NCBI RefSeq assembly: GCF_014054985.1
Contig: NZ_CP059569.1
Location: forward strand, 248,001 to 312,000
DNA length: 64,000 bases
Source: Kingella oralis
GTDB taxonomy: Bacteria; Pseudomonadota; Gammaproteobacteria; Burkholderiales; Neisseriaceae
Reading direction: 5' to 3'
This document shows positions 56,573 through 64,000 of the stretch, in pieces. How positions within the stretch are numbered: the first letter of the stretch is position 1; the number at the start of each line of letters is the position of its first letter. The notes under the pieces were generated by a model. That model was not told the DNA's origin, searched no databases, and worked only from the letters and a program-made list of their open reading frames with translations. A program made the translations under genes and the position numbers.

Positions 56573-56671
56573 GCGGTTTGCCATTCAGGCTGCCCCAACA
56601 TCCCGCCCGCGTTTAGGCAGCCTGAAAGCTAAGATGGCACGGCGAGTGTTCGCTATCAAATGACGTAGATG

Positions 56672-56759
56672 TGGAGTGGCGACGGCTCGTTGCCAGAGTG
56701 TGGCGGAGAAATGCAAGCGGGGGTTTGCTGAAATGTCGGTGAGCCGCCAACGCCCCATT
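56672..56759 (+). repeat. Dispersed ~80-bp intergenic repeat, copy 3
   Basis: TGGAGTGGCGACGGCTCGTTGCC at the left and GGTGAGCCGCCAACGCCCCATT at the right. The ends match the copy at 63404 in the same orientation. Confidence 0.65.
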
Positions 56760-56816
56760 GTTGGCAGCCTGAAACAGATACGGCATTTGTTTTCAGGCTG
56801 CTTGTTGCTTAATCGT

Positions 56817-57527
56817 TTACTGCCCTGCGTGTAATACAAAAATCGCGGGGCGTTTTTTTAGGCTTGGCAGCGCGGGCATTTTGCGCCATTGGCGGATACT
56901 TTGGCTGATGATTTGCTGGCTGGGCAGGGTTAAATCGCAGGCGATGCACAGGCGGGTTTCGTCGTGCAGGGCGGCGATGGCGTCGGCGAGCAGGGCATCG
57001 TTGCGATACGGCGTTTCAATGAAGATTTGCGTTTCGTTGGCTTGGCGCGAGCGGGCTTCCAGCGTTTTCAGGCTGCTGATGCGCTCGTCTTTGTTGGCAG
57101 GAATGTAGCCTTTGAAGGCGAAGCTCTGCCCATTGGCGCCCGATGCCATTAGGGCGAGCACGATGCTGCTTGCGCCCACCAGCGGCTGAACGGCAAAGCC
57201 TGCGGCATGGGCTTGGGCAACAAGGTTGGCGCCGGGGTCGGCGATGGCGGGGCAGCCTGCTTCGCTGATTAGCCCTAAATCGCGCCCTTCGCGCAGGGGT
57301 TGCAGCAGGGCGGCGACTTCGTGCGCGGGGGTGTGTTCGTTGAGCGTTTGCAGGTTGAGTTCGCGAATGGGGGCGGCGATGCCCATGTGTTTGAGATGGG
57401 CGCGGGCAGTTTTTTCGGCTTCTACGACAAAGTCGGTGAGATGGGTGATTTGGGCTTGCTCGTGGGGCAGCAGGCTGGGGGTGTCGGCTGCGCCGAGGGG
57501 GGTGGGGATAAGGTAGAGGGTGGGCAT
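56817..57527 (-). CDS. RsmI-like tetrapyrrole-methylase-fold methyltransferase
   Basis: 236 residues. N-terminal LYLIPTPLG and EAEKTARAHLKHMG, then LGLISEAGCPAIADPGANLVAQAHAAGFAVQPLVGASSIVLALMASG, are the SAM-binding pattern of RsmI, which 2'-O-methylates C1402 of 16S rRNA. It is shorter and lacks the C-terminal part of RsmI (about 286), matching the paralogue class annotated simply as SAM-dependent methyltransferase. Target unknown. Confidence 0.85.
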   Translation of the reverse strand: MPTLYLIPTPLGAADTPSLLPHEQAQITHLTDFVVEAEKTARAHLKHMGIAAPIRELNLQTLNEHTPAHEVAALLQPLREGRDLGLISEAGCPAIADPGANLVAQAHAAGFAVQPLVGASSIVLALMASGANGQSFAFKGYIPANKDERISSLKTLEARSRQANETQIFIETPYRNDALLADAIAALHDETRLCIACDLTLPSQQIISQSIRQWRKMPALPSLKKRPAIFVLHAGQ

Positions 57528-57722
57528 GGTGTGTTGGATGTATTGTGGGGTGGGTGGGGTTTCAGGCTGCCTTAGTGAACAAGGTTAGGCAGCCTGAAAA
57601 TAGTTTTGGATGTGGTTGGCATGAATATGCTGTTGGGTGGTGCTGCGGCAGCCTGAAAGCGGGGTTACGGGCTTTCGCGAAGCAAAACGACTGGCAGCGC
57701 GGTTCAAACGGAATGCCGCGCG

Positions 57723-58556
57723 TTAGGGTGCAACGTAAAGCGGATAGTTTTTCGGCACGATGTGGCTGTGCTGGCGGCTGTTATACGGCATGGCGTATGG
57801 TTGCTTGGCATAGCGTTTTTTGCGGTCTTGTCCGCTGAGCGTGGCTTGGATGCCCCACACACCGTTTTGTTCGGCGCTGCGGTTGAAGGCGATTTGGGCG
57901 TCTAGGCTCACTTGGTTGTCTTGGCAGTTGCGTTTTTCTGCGCCTGTGTATTCGTTGCAATCGCCATACATGCCGCTGTTGTCGCTGCCGCTGGGGATGT
58001 AGCTGTCGGCGACGCGGTTGTTGTCGGTGAAGATGAAAAACTGCCCTGTTTCGGTTGCGCCGCCGTTGGTGAAACCGCTTTCAGCTTGATAGCCCCAGTT
58101 TTGCGCGCCCACTTGCACAAAGCGCCATTCTTGCGGCGGACTGCCCCATGCGCCGATTTCGCTTTTGCCGTGGTGTTTGATTGTCCATTTGTTGCCGTTT
58201 TTTTCTAAGACGAACAATTCGGCAAGCCCTGATGCGGCGTGGCTTTCATCTTTGCGGTTTTCGCGGGTGTCGTAGGCGAAGCCTGTGTAGAGCATATAGC
58301 GCGTGGTTTTGCCGTTGCGTGTTACGGCGTGGCTGGCAGCGGGCTTCATGCAGTAGGCGATGTTTTCAGGCTGCTTTGGGTTGCTGGCGGGTGGGGTGGT
58401 GAGTTGGCATTGATGCGCGGGCAGGGGGCGGTGGTAGTGTTGGTTGATGAGCTGACGGATGGTGGTGTGGTCTGAGCTGGGGGCGGATGAGAGGCTGGGC
58501 GTTTGGGCGATGGCGAAGCTGGGAAACAGGGCGAGTGCTAGGATGGCGGGTTTCAT
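57723..58556 (-). CDS. Exported protein of unknown function
   Basis: 277 residues from ATG 58556. A signal peptide (MKPAILALALFPSFAIAQ) precedes a secreted domain with four Cys, two in CNEYTGAEKRNC (a likely disulfide) and one each in HQCQL and AYCMK. The middle has KWTIKHHGKSEIGAWGSPPQEWRFVQVGAQNWGYQAESG and FTDNNRVADSYIP, a beta-rich envelope-protein pattern. I do not recognise the family. A DUS lies within the codons for KQPEN near residue 61. Confidence 0.78.
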   Translation of the reverse strand: MKPAILALALFPSFAIAQTPSLSSAPSSDHTTIRQLINQHYHRPLPAHQCQLTTPPASNPKQPENIAYCMKPAASHAVTRNGKTTRYMLYTGFAYDTRENRKDESHAASGLAELFVLEKNGNKWTIKHHGKSEIGAWGSPPQEWRFVQVGAQNWGYQAESGFTNGGATETGQFFIFTDNNRVADSYIPSGSDNSGMYGDCNEYTGAEKRNCQDNQVSLDAQIAFNRSAEQNGVWGIQATLSGQDRKKRYAKQPYAMPYNSRQHSHIVPKNYPLYVAP

Positions 58557-58588
58557 GGGATGTCCTTTGCGTAGGATTTTGTGGAATA

Positions 58589-58632
58589 GGGCAGCCTGAA
58601 AATGGAGTTGCGGCGTTTTCAGGCTGCTTTTG
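58589..58632. repeat. DUS pair upstream of the exported protein gene
   Basis: AGGGCAGCCTGAAAA and TTTTCAGGCTGCTTTT; could stop transcription from the M23 gene side. Confidence 0.5.
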
Positions 58633-58684
58633 AAGTGTTTAAATATAGTGAAATAAATCAAGAAATACCCAGTTTAATCAGCGT

Positions 58685-58755
58685 GTAGAGTGTGTGCCGC
58701 AGGCACGCACGCGGGAACTGGTAAACCGTGTGCGTGCCTGCGGCACACACCCTAC
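58685..58755. repeat. Large perfect inverted repeat
   Basis: 21 bases at 58690-58710 (GTGTGTGCCGCAGGCACGCAC) and their exact complement at 58730-58750, loop of 19; the stem extends after one mismatch by GTAG/CTAC. It is followed by two DUS. The 302-base gap 58557-58858 has no gene. Confidence 0.9.
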
Positions 58756-58858
58756 TTGTGTTATCAACAACATAGGCAGCCTGAAACAGGCTTACAGCAT
58801 TTTCAGGCTGCCTGATGACATGGCGGGATGGCATAGGCAGCCTGAAAATCAAAAACCA

Positions 58859-60139
58859 TCAATCCACCTGCGACACCATCACAGGCAACCCGCGCACGGC
58901 TTGCATCACTTCGTCCACTTTGCCGCGATAGATTTGCAAGGCGGCGCGGTCGGCGGTGGCAAGCTGCGGCGTGGGCAAGGCAACGGTGGCGGGGTTTACA
59001 GGCTGCCCGTTAATCCGCACTTCGTAGTGCAGATGCGGGCCGGTGGAATGCCCTGTGCTGCCTACCAAGCCGATGACTGCGCCCGAGTTCACGCGCGTGC
59101 CCACGTCCACGCCGCTGATAAACGCGCTCAAATGCCCATACAGCGTTTCCATGCCGTTGTCGTGGGTGAGCATCACGGCGTTGCCGTAGCCGCCTTTCCA
59201 GCCGCGAAAGCTGACCACGCCATCGCTGGGGGCGAGCACGCGCGTGCCTTGCGGGGCGGCGTAGTCTATGCCCGTGTGCATCCGCACGGTGTGGGTGATG
59301 GGATGCACGCGAATGCCAAAGGGCGAGGAGATGCGGGTGTAGCTTTCAATCGGCAGCCCGCCAAAGCCTTGCCGCAGCGGTTCGCCGTTTTCGTCATAAT
59401 AATTGCCGCCGTTGTCGGCATCGCCGTTTTCAAAATAATAGGCGTAGTAGGTGCGGTTGTTGGCGGTTACTTCGGCGGCGAGCACGTTGCCCGTTGCCAC
59501 TTCTTGCCCGCGAAAATACAGGCTTTCATACAACACGCGCACGCTGGAACCTTCGGGCAGTTTGTCTAAATTGATTTTATCGGCGAAGATTTCTTTGAGC
59601 GTGATGCGCACATCAATCGGCACGCCCGCCTGCCCCAGCGCGCCCGACACGGAAGACGTAATCACCACCGAACGCAGCGAGGGCAGGGTGGTGGTTTCGC
59701 CTTCGGTTTTGCGCATTTGCCATTTGCCCTCGGCGTATTCAATCGCCACCAGATTGCGCTCGCCGTCTTCATCGTTAAAAAATTGAATATCGGTAACGTT
59801 TTGGTTTTCATCAATGCGCGCGCTCACAATCTTGCCCTCGTTGAGCTTCAACGCTTTCAGGTTAATCGGGCTGTTTTGCACAAAATCTTGAATGTTTTGC
59901 TCGCTCACGCCAATGCGCGCCAACACCATCGGCAGCGTGTCGCCCTCTTGCACTTCCTCGTCGCGCCAATAGCTTAACCGCCCGAAATCGGTGATTTTGG
60001 GATTGGGCAACACTTGGCGCACCAAACGCGCATCGGGCGCAACCGCCGCTTGCTTCGGGCGCAACGCCACCGCCAGCAGCAACAGCGCAAGTGCGATAAT
60101 GGGCAACAGAATCAGTTTGTTAGGTTTGATTTTTTTCAT
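58859..60139 (-). CDS. M23 zinc endopeptidase of peptidoglycan (MepM/NMB0315-like)
   Basis: 426 residues. An N-terminal membrane anchor (LILLPIIALALLLLAVAL) is followed by a LysM/OapA-like part (VQEGDTLPMVLARIGVSEQNIQDF) and domain 2. The C-terminal LytM domain has all zinc ligands: RMHTGIDYAAP (H-x3-D) and GPHLHYEVR (H-x-H), with GNAVMLTHDNGMETLYGHL between. It cuts peptide cross-links during cell growth. Neisseria has close counterparts of the same order and size. A single-gene unit. Confidence 0.94.
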   Translation of the reverse strand: MKKIKPNKLILLPIIALALLLLAVALRPKQAAVAPDARLVRQVLPNPKITDFGRLSYWRDEEVQEGDTLPMVLARIGVSEQNIQDFVQNSPINLKALKLNEGKIVSARIDENQNVTDIQFFNDEDGERNLVAIEYAEGKWQMRKTEGETTTLPSLRSVVITSSVSGALGQAGVPIDVRITLKEIFADKINLDKLPEGSSVRVLYESLYFRGQEVATGNVLAAEVTANNRTYYAYYFENGDADNGGNYYDENGEPLRQGFGGLPIESYTRISSPFGIRVHPITHTVRMHTGIDYAAPQGTRVLAPSDGVVSFRGWKGGYGNAVMLTHDNGMETLYGHLSAFISGVDVGTRVNSGAVIGLVGSTGHSTGPHLHYEVRINGQPVNPATVALPTPQLATADRAALQIYRGKVDEVMQAVRGLPVMVSQVD

Positions 60140-60361
60140 AGAACAACGGGTTAAACCAAATCAGAAAGCCCGCAATTTTAGCATTTTCAGGCTGCCTGAA
60201 AGAGACTTTTCATAACGGGCGGCGTTTTTATCAAACCTTTACCGCCCGCCCAAGGCAGCCTGAAAACCTGAAATATCACTCTCCCGTGCGGGCGGCAATT
60301 TAGCATCGCCCAAACCGCACAGGCTGCTACAATCCCCCATTTTCTACATTTCACACACATC

Positions 60362-61303
60362 ATGTTCACCCTTATCCTCCCCGCCCTCCTGCGCGAACCC
60401 CACGAAACCCTGCCCGAACTGCACACCCCCGCGCTCAACCAACTCTTGCGCTATGCCCGCATCCAGCCCACCGCATCCAGCCGAATGCAGCTTTATCAAA
60501 GCTACCTGTGCGACCAGCTCGGGCAGCCTGAAAACATCATCTACGCCAGCCCCGTTTGGCAACAAATGGGCATGAACACCGCCAGCCAAATCCCCGCCGA
60601 ACACCTGCCGCTCACGCACAGCGAAGCCGCCATCTGGTGCCACGAACTCAACCAGTTTTACCGCGGCGAATATGCGTTTACCCCCATCCGCCCCGATTTA
60701 TGGACGCTTGCCCTGCCCAGCCCGCCCACATGGCACGCCGCCAGCATCCTAGACCTTGCCAGCCAGCTAGATGGCAGCCAAAGCGCAAGCGGCAGCGACA
60801 TCCGCCCATGGCTCGCCCTTTCCACCGAGCTACAAATGTGGCTGCACAACCACCCCCGCAACGCCGCCCGCCAGCAAAACCAACTGCCGCCGATTAACGG
60901 CATCTGGCTGTGGAACGCCCCCGCCGCCGTCCCATTTCAGGCTGCCTCACTCATCGCCAGCAACAGCGCATGGGCAGCGCACAGCAGCCAAGCCACCACC
61001 GAGCAGCCTGAAAACTACGCCGCATGGCAACGCACCTGCGCCCAACGCCAAATCCCACTCGCGCACACCCACATCTTCGCCGATGACTTCCTGCCCAGCC
61101 AGCAAACAGGCGACATCTGGGCATACCAAACCCAGCTTGCCGTATGGGAGCAAAACTGGTTTGAACCGCTGCGCCAAGACCTGTTTTCAGGCTGCCTCAA
61201 AGGGCTGCGCATCGTGTGTGAACAAGCTCAATGCACCGTAAACAGCCAGCCACAATGGGCGTTTTGGAAACGCAAACGGCGGTTTGATGGGAAAACGTTG
61301 TGA
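60362..61303 (+). CDS. RpfE-like / COG4255 protein
   Basis: 313 residues. The motif LSTELQMWLHNHPRNAARQQNQLPPINGIWLWNAPA is the hallmark of the beta-proteobacterial family called RpfE-type regulatory protein or phosphoglycerate-mutase-like; function unproven. The N-terminal MFTLILPALLREPHETLPELHTPALNQLLRYARI also fits. No signal peptide. Three DUS lie in the coding frame (for example QLGQPENII and LFSGCLKGL), more than in its neighbours. Confidence 0.82.
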   Translation: MFTLILPALLREPHETLPELHTPALNQLLRYARIQPTASSRMQLYQSYLCDQLGQPENIIYASPVWQQMGMNTASQIPAEHLPLTHSEAAIWCHELNQFYRGEYAFTPIRPDLWTLALPSPPTWHAASILDLASQLDGSQSASGSDIRPWLALSTELQMWLHNHPRNAARQQNQLPPINGIWLWNAPAAVPFQAASLIASNSAWAAHSSQATTEQPENYAAWQRTCAQRQIPLAHTHIFADDFLPSQQTGDIWAYQTQLAVWEQNWFEPLRQDLFSGCLKGLRIVCEQAQCTVNSQPQWAFWKRKRRFDGKTL

Positions 61304-61335
61304 ACGCGCAGGGCAAAATGGGCTTGCGCTGTTTG

Positions 61336-61375
61336 AGGCAGCCTGAAATCGTTTACCGCGTTTCAGGCTGCCTTT
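61336..61375 (+). terminator. DUS-pair terminator of the RpfE-like gene
   Basis: AGGCAGCCTGAAA and TTTCAGGCTGCCTTT with a 12-base loop. Confidence 0.75.
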
Positions 61376-61392
61376 GAGCATGGCTTAATCTT

Positions 61393-61450
61393 TTGCCAGA
61401 GCAGGCGTTTCGCCGCCTACCACGAGCAGGGGCAAGCCCCTGCACCCCGC
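61393..61450. repeat. 58-bp intergenic repeat, copy 2
   Basis: Matches 56515-56572 with one mismatch. The gap 61304-61687 has no gene; besides this repeat it holds DUS and a partial end of the dispersed repeat near 61550-61583 (AACAAGCCGCCGCCGTTCCAT). Confidence 0.85.
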
Positions 61451-61621
61451 CGTCCTATCCACCATTTCTTGCACAGTTTCAGGCTGCCTTTGTGAAATAG
61501 GTAGCCTGAAAAGGATTTAGCAGGATGATGGGCATAATGGGCTTGATTCAGCATCTTGATAACAAGCCGCCGCCGTTCCATTTAAGGCAGCCTGAAACCC
61601 ACAATCCCGCCCAAAAACAAA

Positions 61622-61660
61622 AGCAGCCTGAAAACGGAATCCTCCCTTTTCAGGCTGCCT
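61622..61660 (-). terminator. DUS-pair terminator of pta
   Basis: AGCAGCCTGAAAA and TTTTCAGGCTGCCT 12 bases apart, 28 bases after the pta stop on the minus strand. Confidence 0.75.
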
Positions 61661-61687
61661 ATTTATATCAGCGCAATCAACACGCGA

Positions 61688-63166
61688 TTATTTTTGCGTG
61701 GCTTGAATCGCCGTCAGTGCAATGGTGTACACAATGTCTTCCACCAACGCCCCGCGCGACAAATCGTTCACGGGTTTGCGCAAACCTTGCAGCATCGGGC
61801 CCACGCTCAACACATTGGCGTTGCGTTGCACCGCTTTGTAGGTGCAGTTGCCGGTGGTCAGGTTCGGGAAGATGAACACATTGGCTTTGCCGGCCACGGG
61901 GCTGCCCGGCGCTTTGGATTTCGCCACGCTTTCCACCACCGCCGCGTCGTATTGCAGCGGGCCATCCACCGCCAATTCGGGCGCTTTTTCTTTCACAAGG
62001 CGCGTGGCTTCCACCACCAAATCCACATCAGGGCCGCTGCCTGAATTGATGGTTGAGTAAGAAATCATGGCAACGCGCGGTTCAATGCCGAACGCTTTGG
62101 CAGATTTCGCCGATTGGATGGCGATGTCAGCCAGTTGCTCGGCGGTGGGGTTGGGGTTCACCGCGCAGTCGCCGTATACCACCACTTGCCCAGGCAGCAG
62201 CATAAAGAACACGCTGGACACAATGCTTTCGCCAGGCGCGGTTTTAATCAGTTGCAACGCAGGGCGGATGGTGTTGGCAGTCGTGTGCACCGCGCCAGAT
62301 ACCAAGCCGTCCACATCGTTTTGCGCCATCATCATCGTGCCGAGCACAACGGTATCTTGCAGCTGGCTGCGCGCTTGCTCTTCGGTCAAACCTTTGGATT
62401 TGCGCAATTCGCACATCGGCGCAACGTATTGTTCCACCAACGAAGCGGGGTCAATGATTTCCAAGCTCTCGGGCAGCGCGATGCCATGTTCCTTGGCAAC
62501 GGCTTCCACTTCGGCGCGGGTTGCCAGCAGCACGCAGCGGGCGATGCCTTTTTCGTGGCAAATCGCAGCGGCGCGCACGGTGCGCGGCTCTGCGCCTTCG
62601 GGCAACACAATGCGCTTGTTGGCTTTGCGTGCCGAATCCATCATGTTGTAACGGAATTGCGCGGGCGACACGCGGTCGGTAGTCGCCGCCGCAATTTGCG
62701 CCAATTCAGCCGTTTTCAGGCTGCCTGATGCGCCCAAATCCGCCAATTCGTTGGCTTGCGCGGCAGCGGCATTGCCCACCACGCCCGCAAAGAATACGGT
62801 GTTGCCTGCAAACGCTTGTTTTGCCAACGCCACGCGCTGTTCCGCGCCCGCTTCGTTGGATGCGGCAAACACGATTTGCGCGTTAAACGAAGTCGCCAGC
62901 GCCACGTTTTGCGCGGCGAGGAAAATGTTTTCCGCATCGGCTTGAATGCCTTGAATCACCACATTTTTTTTGCCCAGCGCGGCAACTTCGCCCACCAAAG
63001 CGTCAAACCAGTCGTCGGCTTTGCCCGCGGCGATTAAATCGGCGGCGCGTTTGGCATCGGCTAACGGGTTGAACACCACCGCATCGGGCAGGGCGGCGGC
63101 GATGCTTTGGGCGGCGGCTGCGGCATCAACGTGCGCGCAAGTGGGGAGAACGAGAATGTTTGCCAT
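61688..63166 (-). CDS. pta: Phosphate acetyltransferase
   Basis: 492 residues from ATG 63166. Pta interconverts acetyl-CoA and acetyl phosphate. The C-terminal 320 residues are the PTA domain ([74 protein letters not shown]). The N-terminal 170 residues are much shorter than in E. coli (714 total) and lack the usual DRTGG domain. A DUS codes GSLKTA at the domain border. ackA is not adjacent. Confidence 0.94.
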   Translation of the reverse strand: MANILVLPTCAHVDAAAAAQSIAAALPDAVVFNPLADAKRAADLIAAGKADDWFDALVGEVAALGKKNVVIQGIQADAENIFLAAQNVALATSFNAQIVFAASNEAGAEQRVALAKQAFAGNTVFFAGVVGNAAAAQANELADLGASGSLKTAELAQIAAATTDRVSPAQFRYNMMDSARKANKRIVLPEGAEPRTVRAAAICHEKGIARCVLLATRAEVEAVAKEHGIALPESLEIIDPASLVEQYVAPMCELRKSKGLTEEQARSQLQDTVVLGTMMMAQNDVDGLVSGAVHTTANTIRPALQLIKTAPGESIVSSVFFMLLPGQVVVYGDCAVNPNPTAEQLADIAIQSAKSAKAFGIEPRVAMISYSTINSGSGPDVDLVVEATRLVKEKAPELAVDGPLQYDAAVVESVAKSKAPGSPVAGKANVFIFPNLTTGNCTYKAVQRNANVLSVGPMLQGLRKPVNDLSRGALVEDIVYTIALTAIQATQK

Positions 63167-63355
63167 GAGAAATGTCCTTGTTTTAGTTAGAAAAAACACA
63201 AAGAAAAATCGGCATCTGCCGATAGGATGAACGCGGCGGATTATACTCCGATTTGCTTTTTCAGGCTGCCTTATTGCGCGCCTTATTGCGAACGGCAGCC
63301 TGAAAATGGGAAAGGCTTGGTGGTGTGGCAAGTGGTTTTGAGTTGGGGGGATTGG

Positions 63356-63398
63356 TTTTCAGGCTGCCTTTGATGTGCGCCCAAAGGCAGCCTGAAAA
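63356..63398. repeat. DUS pair in the pta-ompA gap
   Basis: TTTTCAGGCTGCCTTT and AAAGGCAGCCTGAAAA 11 bases apart; the 426-base gap 63167-63592 contains no gene. Confidence 0.6.
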
Positions 63399-63403
63399 CA
63401 AAA

Positions 63404-63486
63404 ATGGAGCGGCGATGGCTCGTCGCCAAATGGCATATTCCAAAAGGCATGGTTGCCAAGATGTTGGCGAGCCGCCGACGCTCCAT
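63404..63486 (+). repeat. Dispersed ~80-bp intergenic repeat, copy 4
   Basis: ATGGAGCGGCGATGGCTCG at the left and CGAGCCGCCGACGCTCCAT at the right form imperfect terminal inverted repeats around a 45-base centre. It is the most regular copy. Confidence 0.7.
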
Positions 63487-63539
63487 CGGGTATTGCGTTT
63501 CAGGCTGCCCCAAATCATCAAGGCAGCCTAAAACCAAAA

Positions 63540-63570
63540 AAAACCACTCGCCCAAACAACGAGTGGTTTT
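63540..63570 (-). terminator. Intrinsic terminator of the OmpA-family gene
   Basis: AAAACCACTCG pairs with CGAGTGGTTTT across 9 bases; on the minus strand it ends in a run of eight T. Confidence 0.92.
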
Positions 63571-63592
63571 CATCATTTCAACAACCGCACGC

Positions 63593-64000
63593 CTATTCCG
63601 CTTTCACTTCTACGCGGCGACCTTGGGCGTTGTTGCCCGCAGCAGCGGTGGTATTTTCAGGTTTGCGCAGCTCAATATTTTTGGCATTCACGCCTTGTTT
63701 TTCCAAAAACGCTTTCACGGCTTGGGCGCGTTTTTTGGATAGCTCGGCATTGGCGGCAGCGTTGCCAGTGCTGTCGGTGTAACCGCTCACCACCAGTTTT
63801 TTGCCGTTTTTACCTGCGGCAATCAAGTCGGCAACCACTTTGTCGGCGTGGGCGGCCACATCGCTTTTGCCTGTGGCAAAGTAGAAGGTGGCAACCGCGT
63901 CTTTATACGCCACATCGGCTTGGTCGGCGGCGGGTTCGCTGGCTTTGGCAGCGGTGGCAGGCGTGCTGGCAGCAGCAGAGCTAGCAGCAACAGGCGCAGT
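63593..64000 (-). CDS. OmpA-family protein, C-terminal part
   Basis: Open at the right edge; 135 residues are seen. The C-terminal peptidoglycan-binding domain is clear: FYFATGKSDVAAHADKVVADLI, VSGYTDSTGNAAANAELSKKRAQAVKAFLEKQGV and GRRVEVKAE. Before it is an Ala/Pro/Ser-rich linker (PVAASSAAASTPATAAKASEPAADQ). Such proteins tether the outer membrane to the cell wall. Whether a barrel or a lipoprotein anchor precedes is not visible. Confidence 0.92.
   Translation of the reverse strand, partial: TAPVAASSAAASTPATAAKASEPAADQADVAYKDAVATFYFATGKSDVAAHADKVVADLIAAGKNGKKLVVSGYTDSTGNAAANAELSKKRAQAVKAFLEKQGVNAKNIELRKPENTTAAAGNNAQGRRVEVKAE

Noticed and set aside
56394..56663. 89-codon frame in the gap after moeB
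   Set aside because: It is made of DUS and repeat sequence, lacks a ribosome site, and the same repeat occurs in another non-coding gap.

Overview
The window is chromosomal DNA of a member of the Neisseriaceae, most likely a Kingella species with moderately high GC. The main clue is the DNA uptake sequence (DUS) AGGCAGCCTGAA, the 'AG-kingDUS' dialect, which occurs dozens of times, often as closely spaced inverted pairs that serve as terminators after genes. The rRNA operon and gene content (MetR, LpxK, KdsB, TrkA, Slam-like remnant, GshA) agree with this. The species cannot be fixed from the sequence alone.

Layout. 0-16.6 kb: core genes (3' end of mfd, a single-chain MmeI-like restriction-modification enzyme, an rRNA/tRNA methyltransferase, trkA, metR, pgpA, an SDR, yggX, acpP-fabF, a PEBP protein, an AraC regulator, topA). 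16.7-22.4 kb: a complete rRNA operon (16S, tRNA-Ile, tRNA-Ala, 23S, 5S) with its promoter and terminator. 22.4-31.7 kb: purK, a patatin lipoprotein, trm112-kdsB, an EamA transporter, a gene split by an in-frame stop, two AT-rich tandem paralogues, lpxK, then a DUF1269-type gene set between two inverted IS fragments. 31.7-33.1 kb: an NCS2 purine permease. 33.3-43.8 kb: a complete type I-C CRISPR-Cas island. 43.9-64 kb: a Slam remnant, lipoate genes (DUF493-lipB-SDR-lipA), a DegP-like lipoprotein protease, plsC, mltB, gshA, a CobW GTPase, a MoeB/ThiF enzyme, an RsmI-like methylase, an M23 endopeptidase, an RpfE-like protein, pta and the 3' part of an OmpA-family gene.

The CRISPR island is the most unusual part. 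The order is cas3 - AAA ATPase - cas5c - cas8c (with an internal cas11c start) - cas7c - cas4 - cas1 - cas2 - array of 9 repeats and 8 spacers. The ATPase gene is AT-rich, ends in a putative HEPN RNase motif (RNxxxH), and is followed by an inverted pair of the Pasteurellaceae uptake signal AAGTGCGGT. This suggests a foreign toxin-like or abortive-infection gene captured inside the interference operon. The island carries uptake sequences of other dialects (AGGCCGTCTGAA, AGGTCGTCTGAA and eikenella-like forms) and a Neisseria dRS3/NIME-type repeat, so it was probably assembled by natural transformation from several donors. One spacer itself contains a kingDUS core, which hints that the system can sample DNA of related bacteria taken up by transformation.

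Gene starts were chosen by family length and ribosome binding sites. Functions are by recognition of motifs, without database searches.
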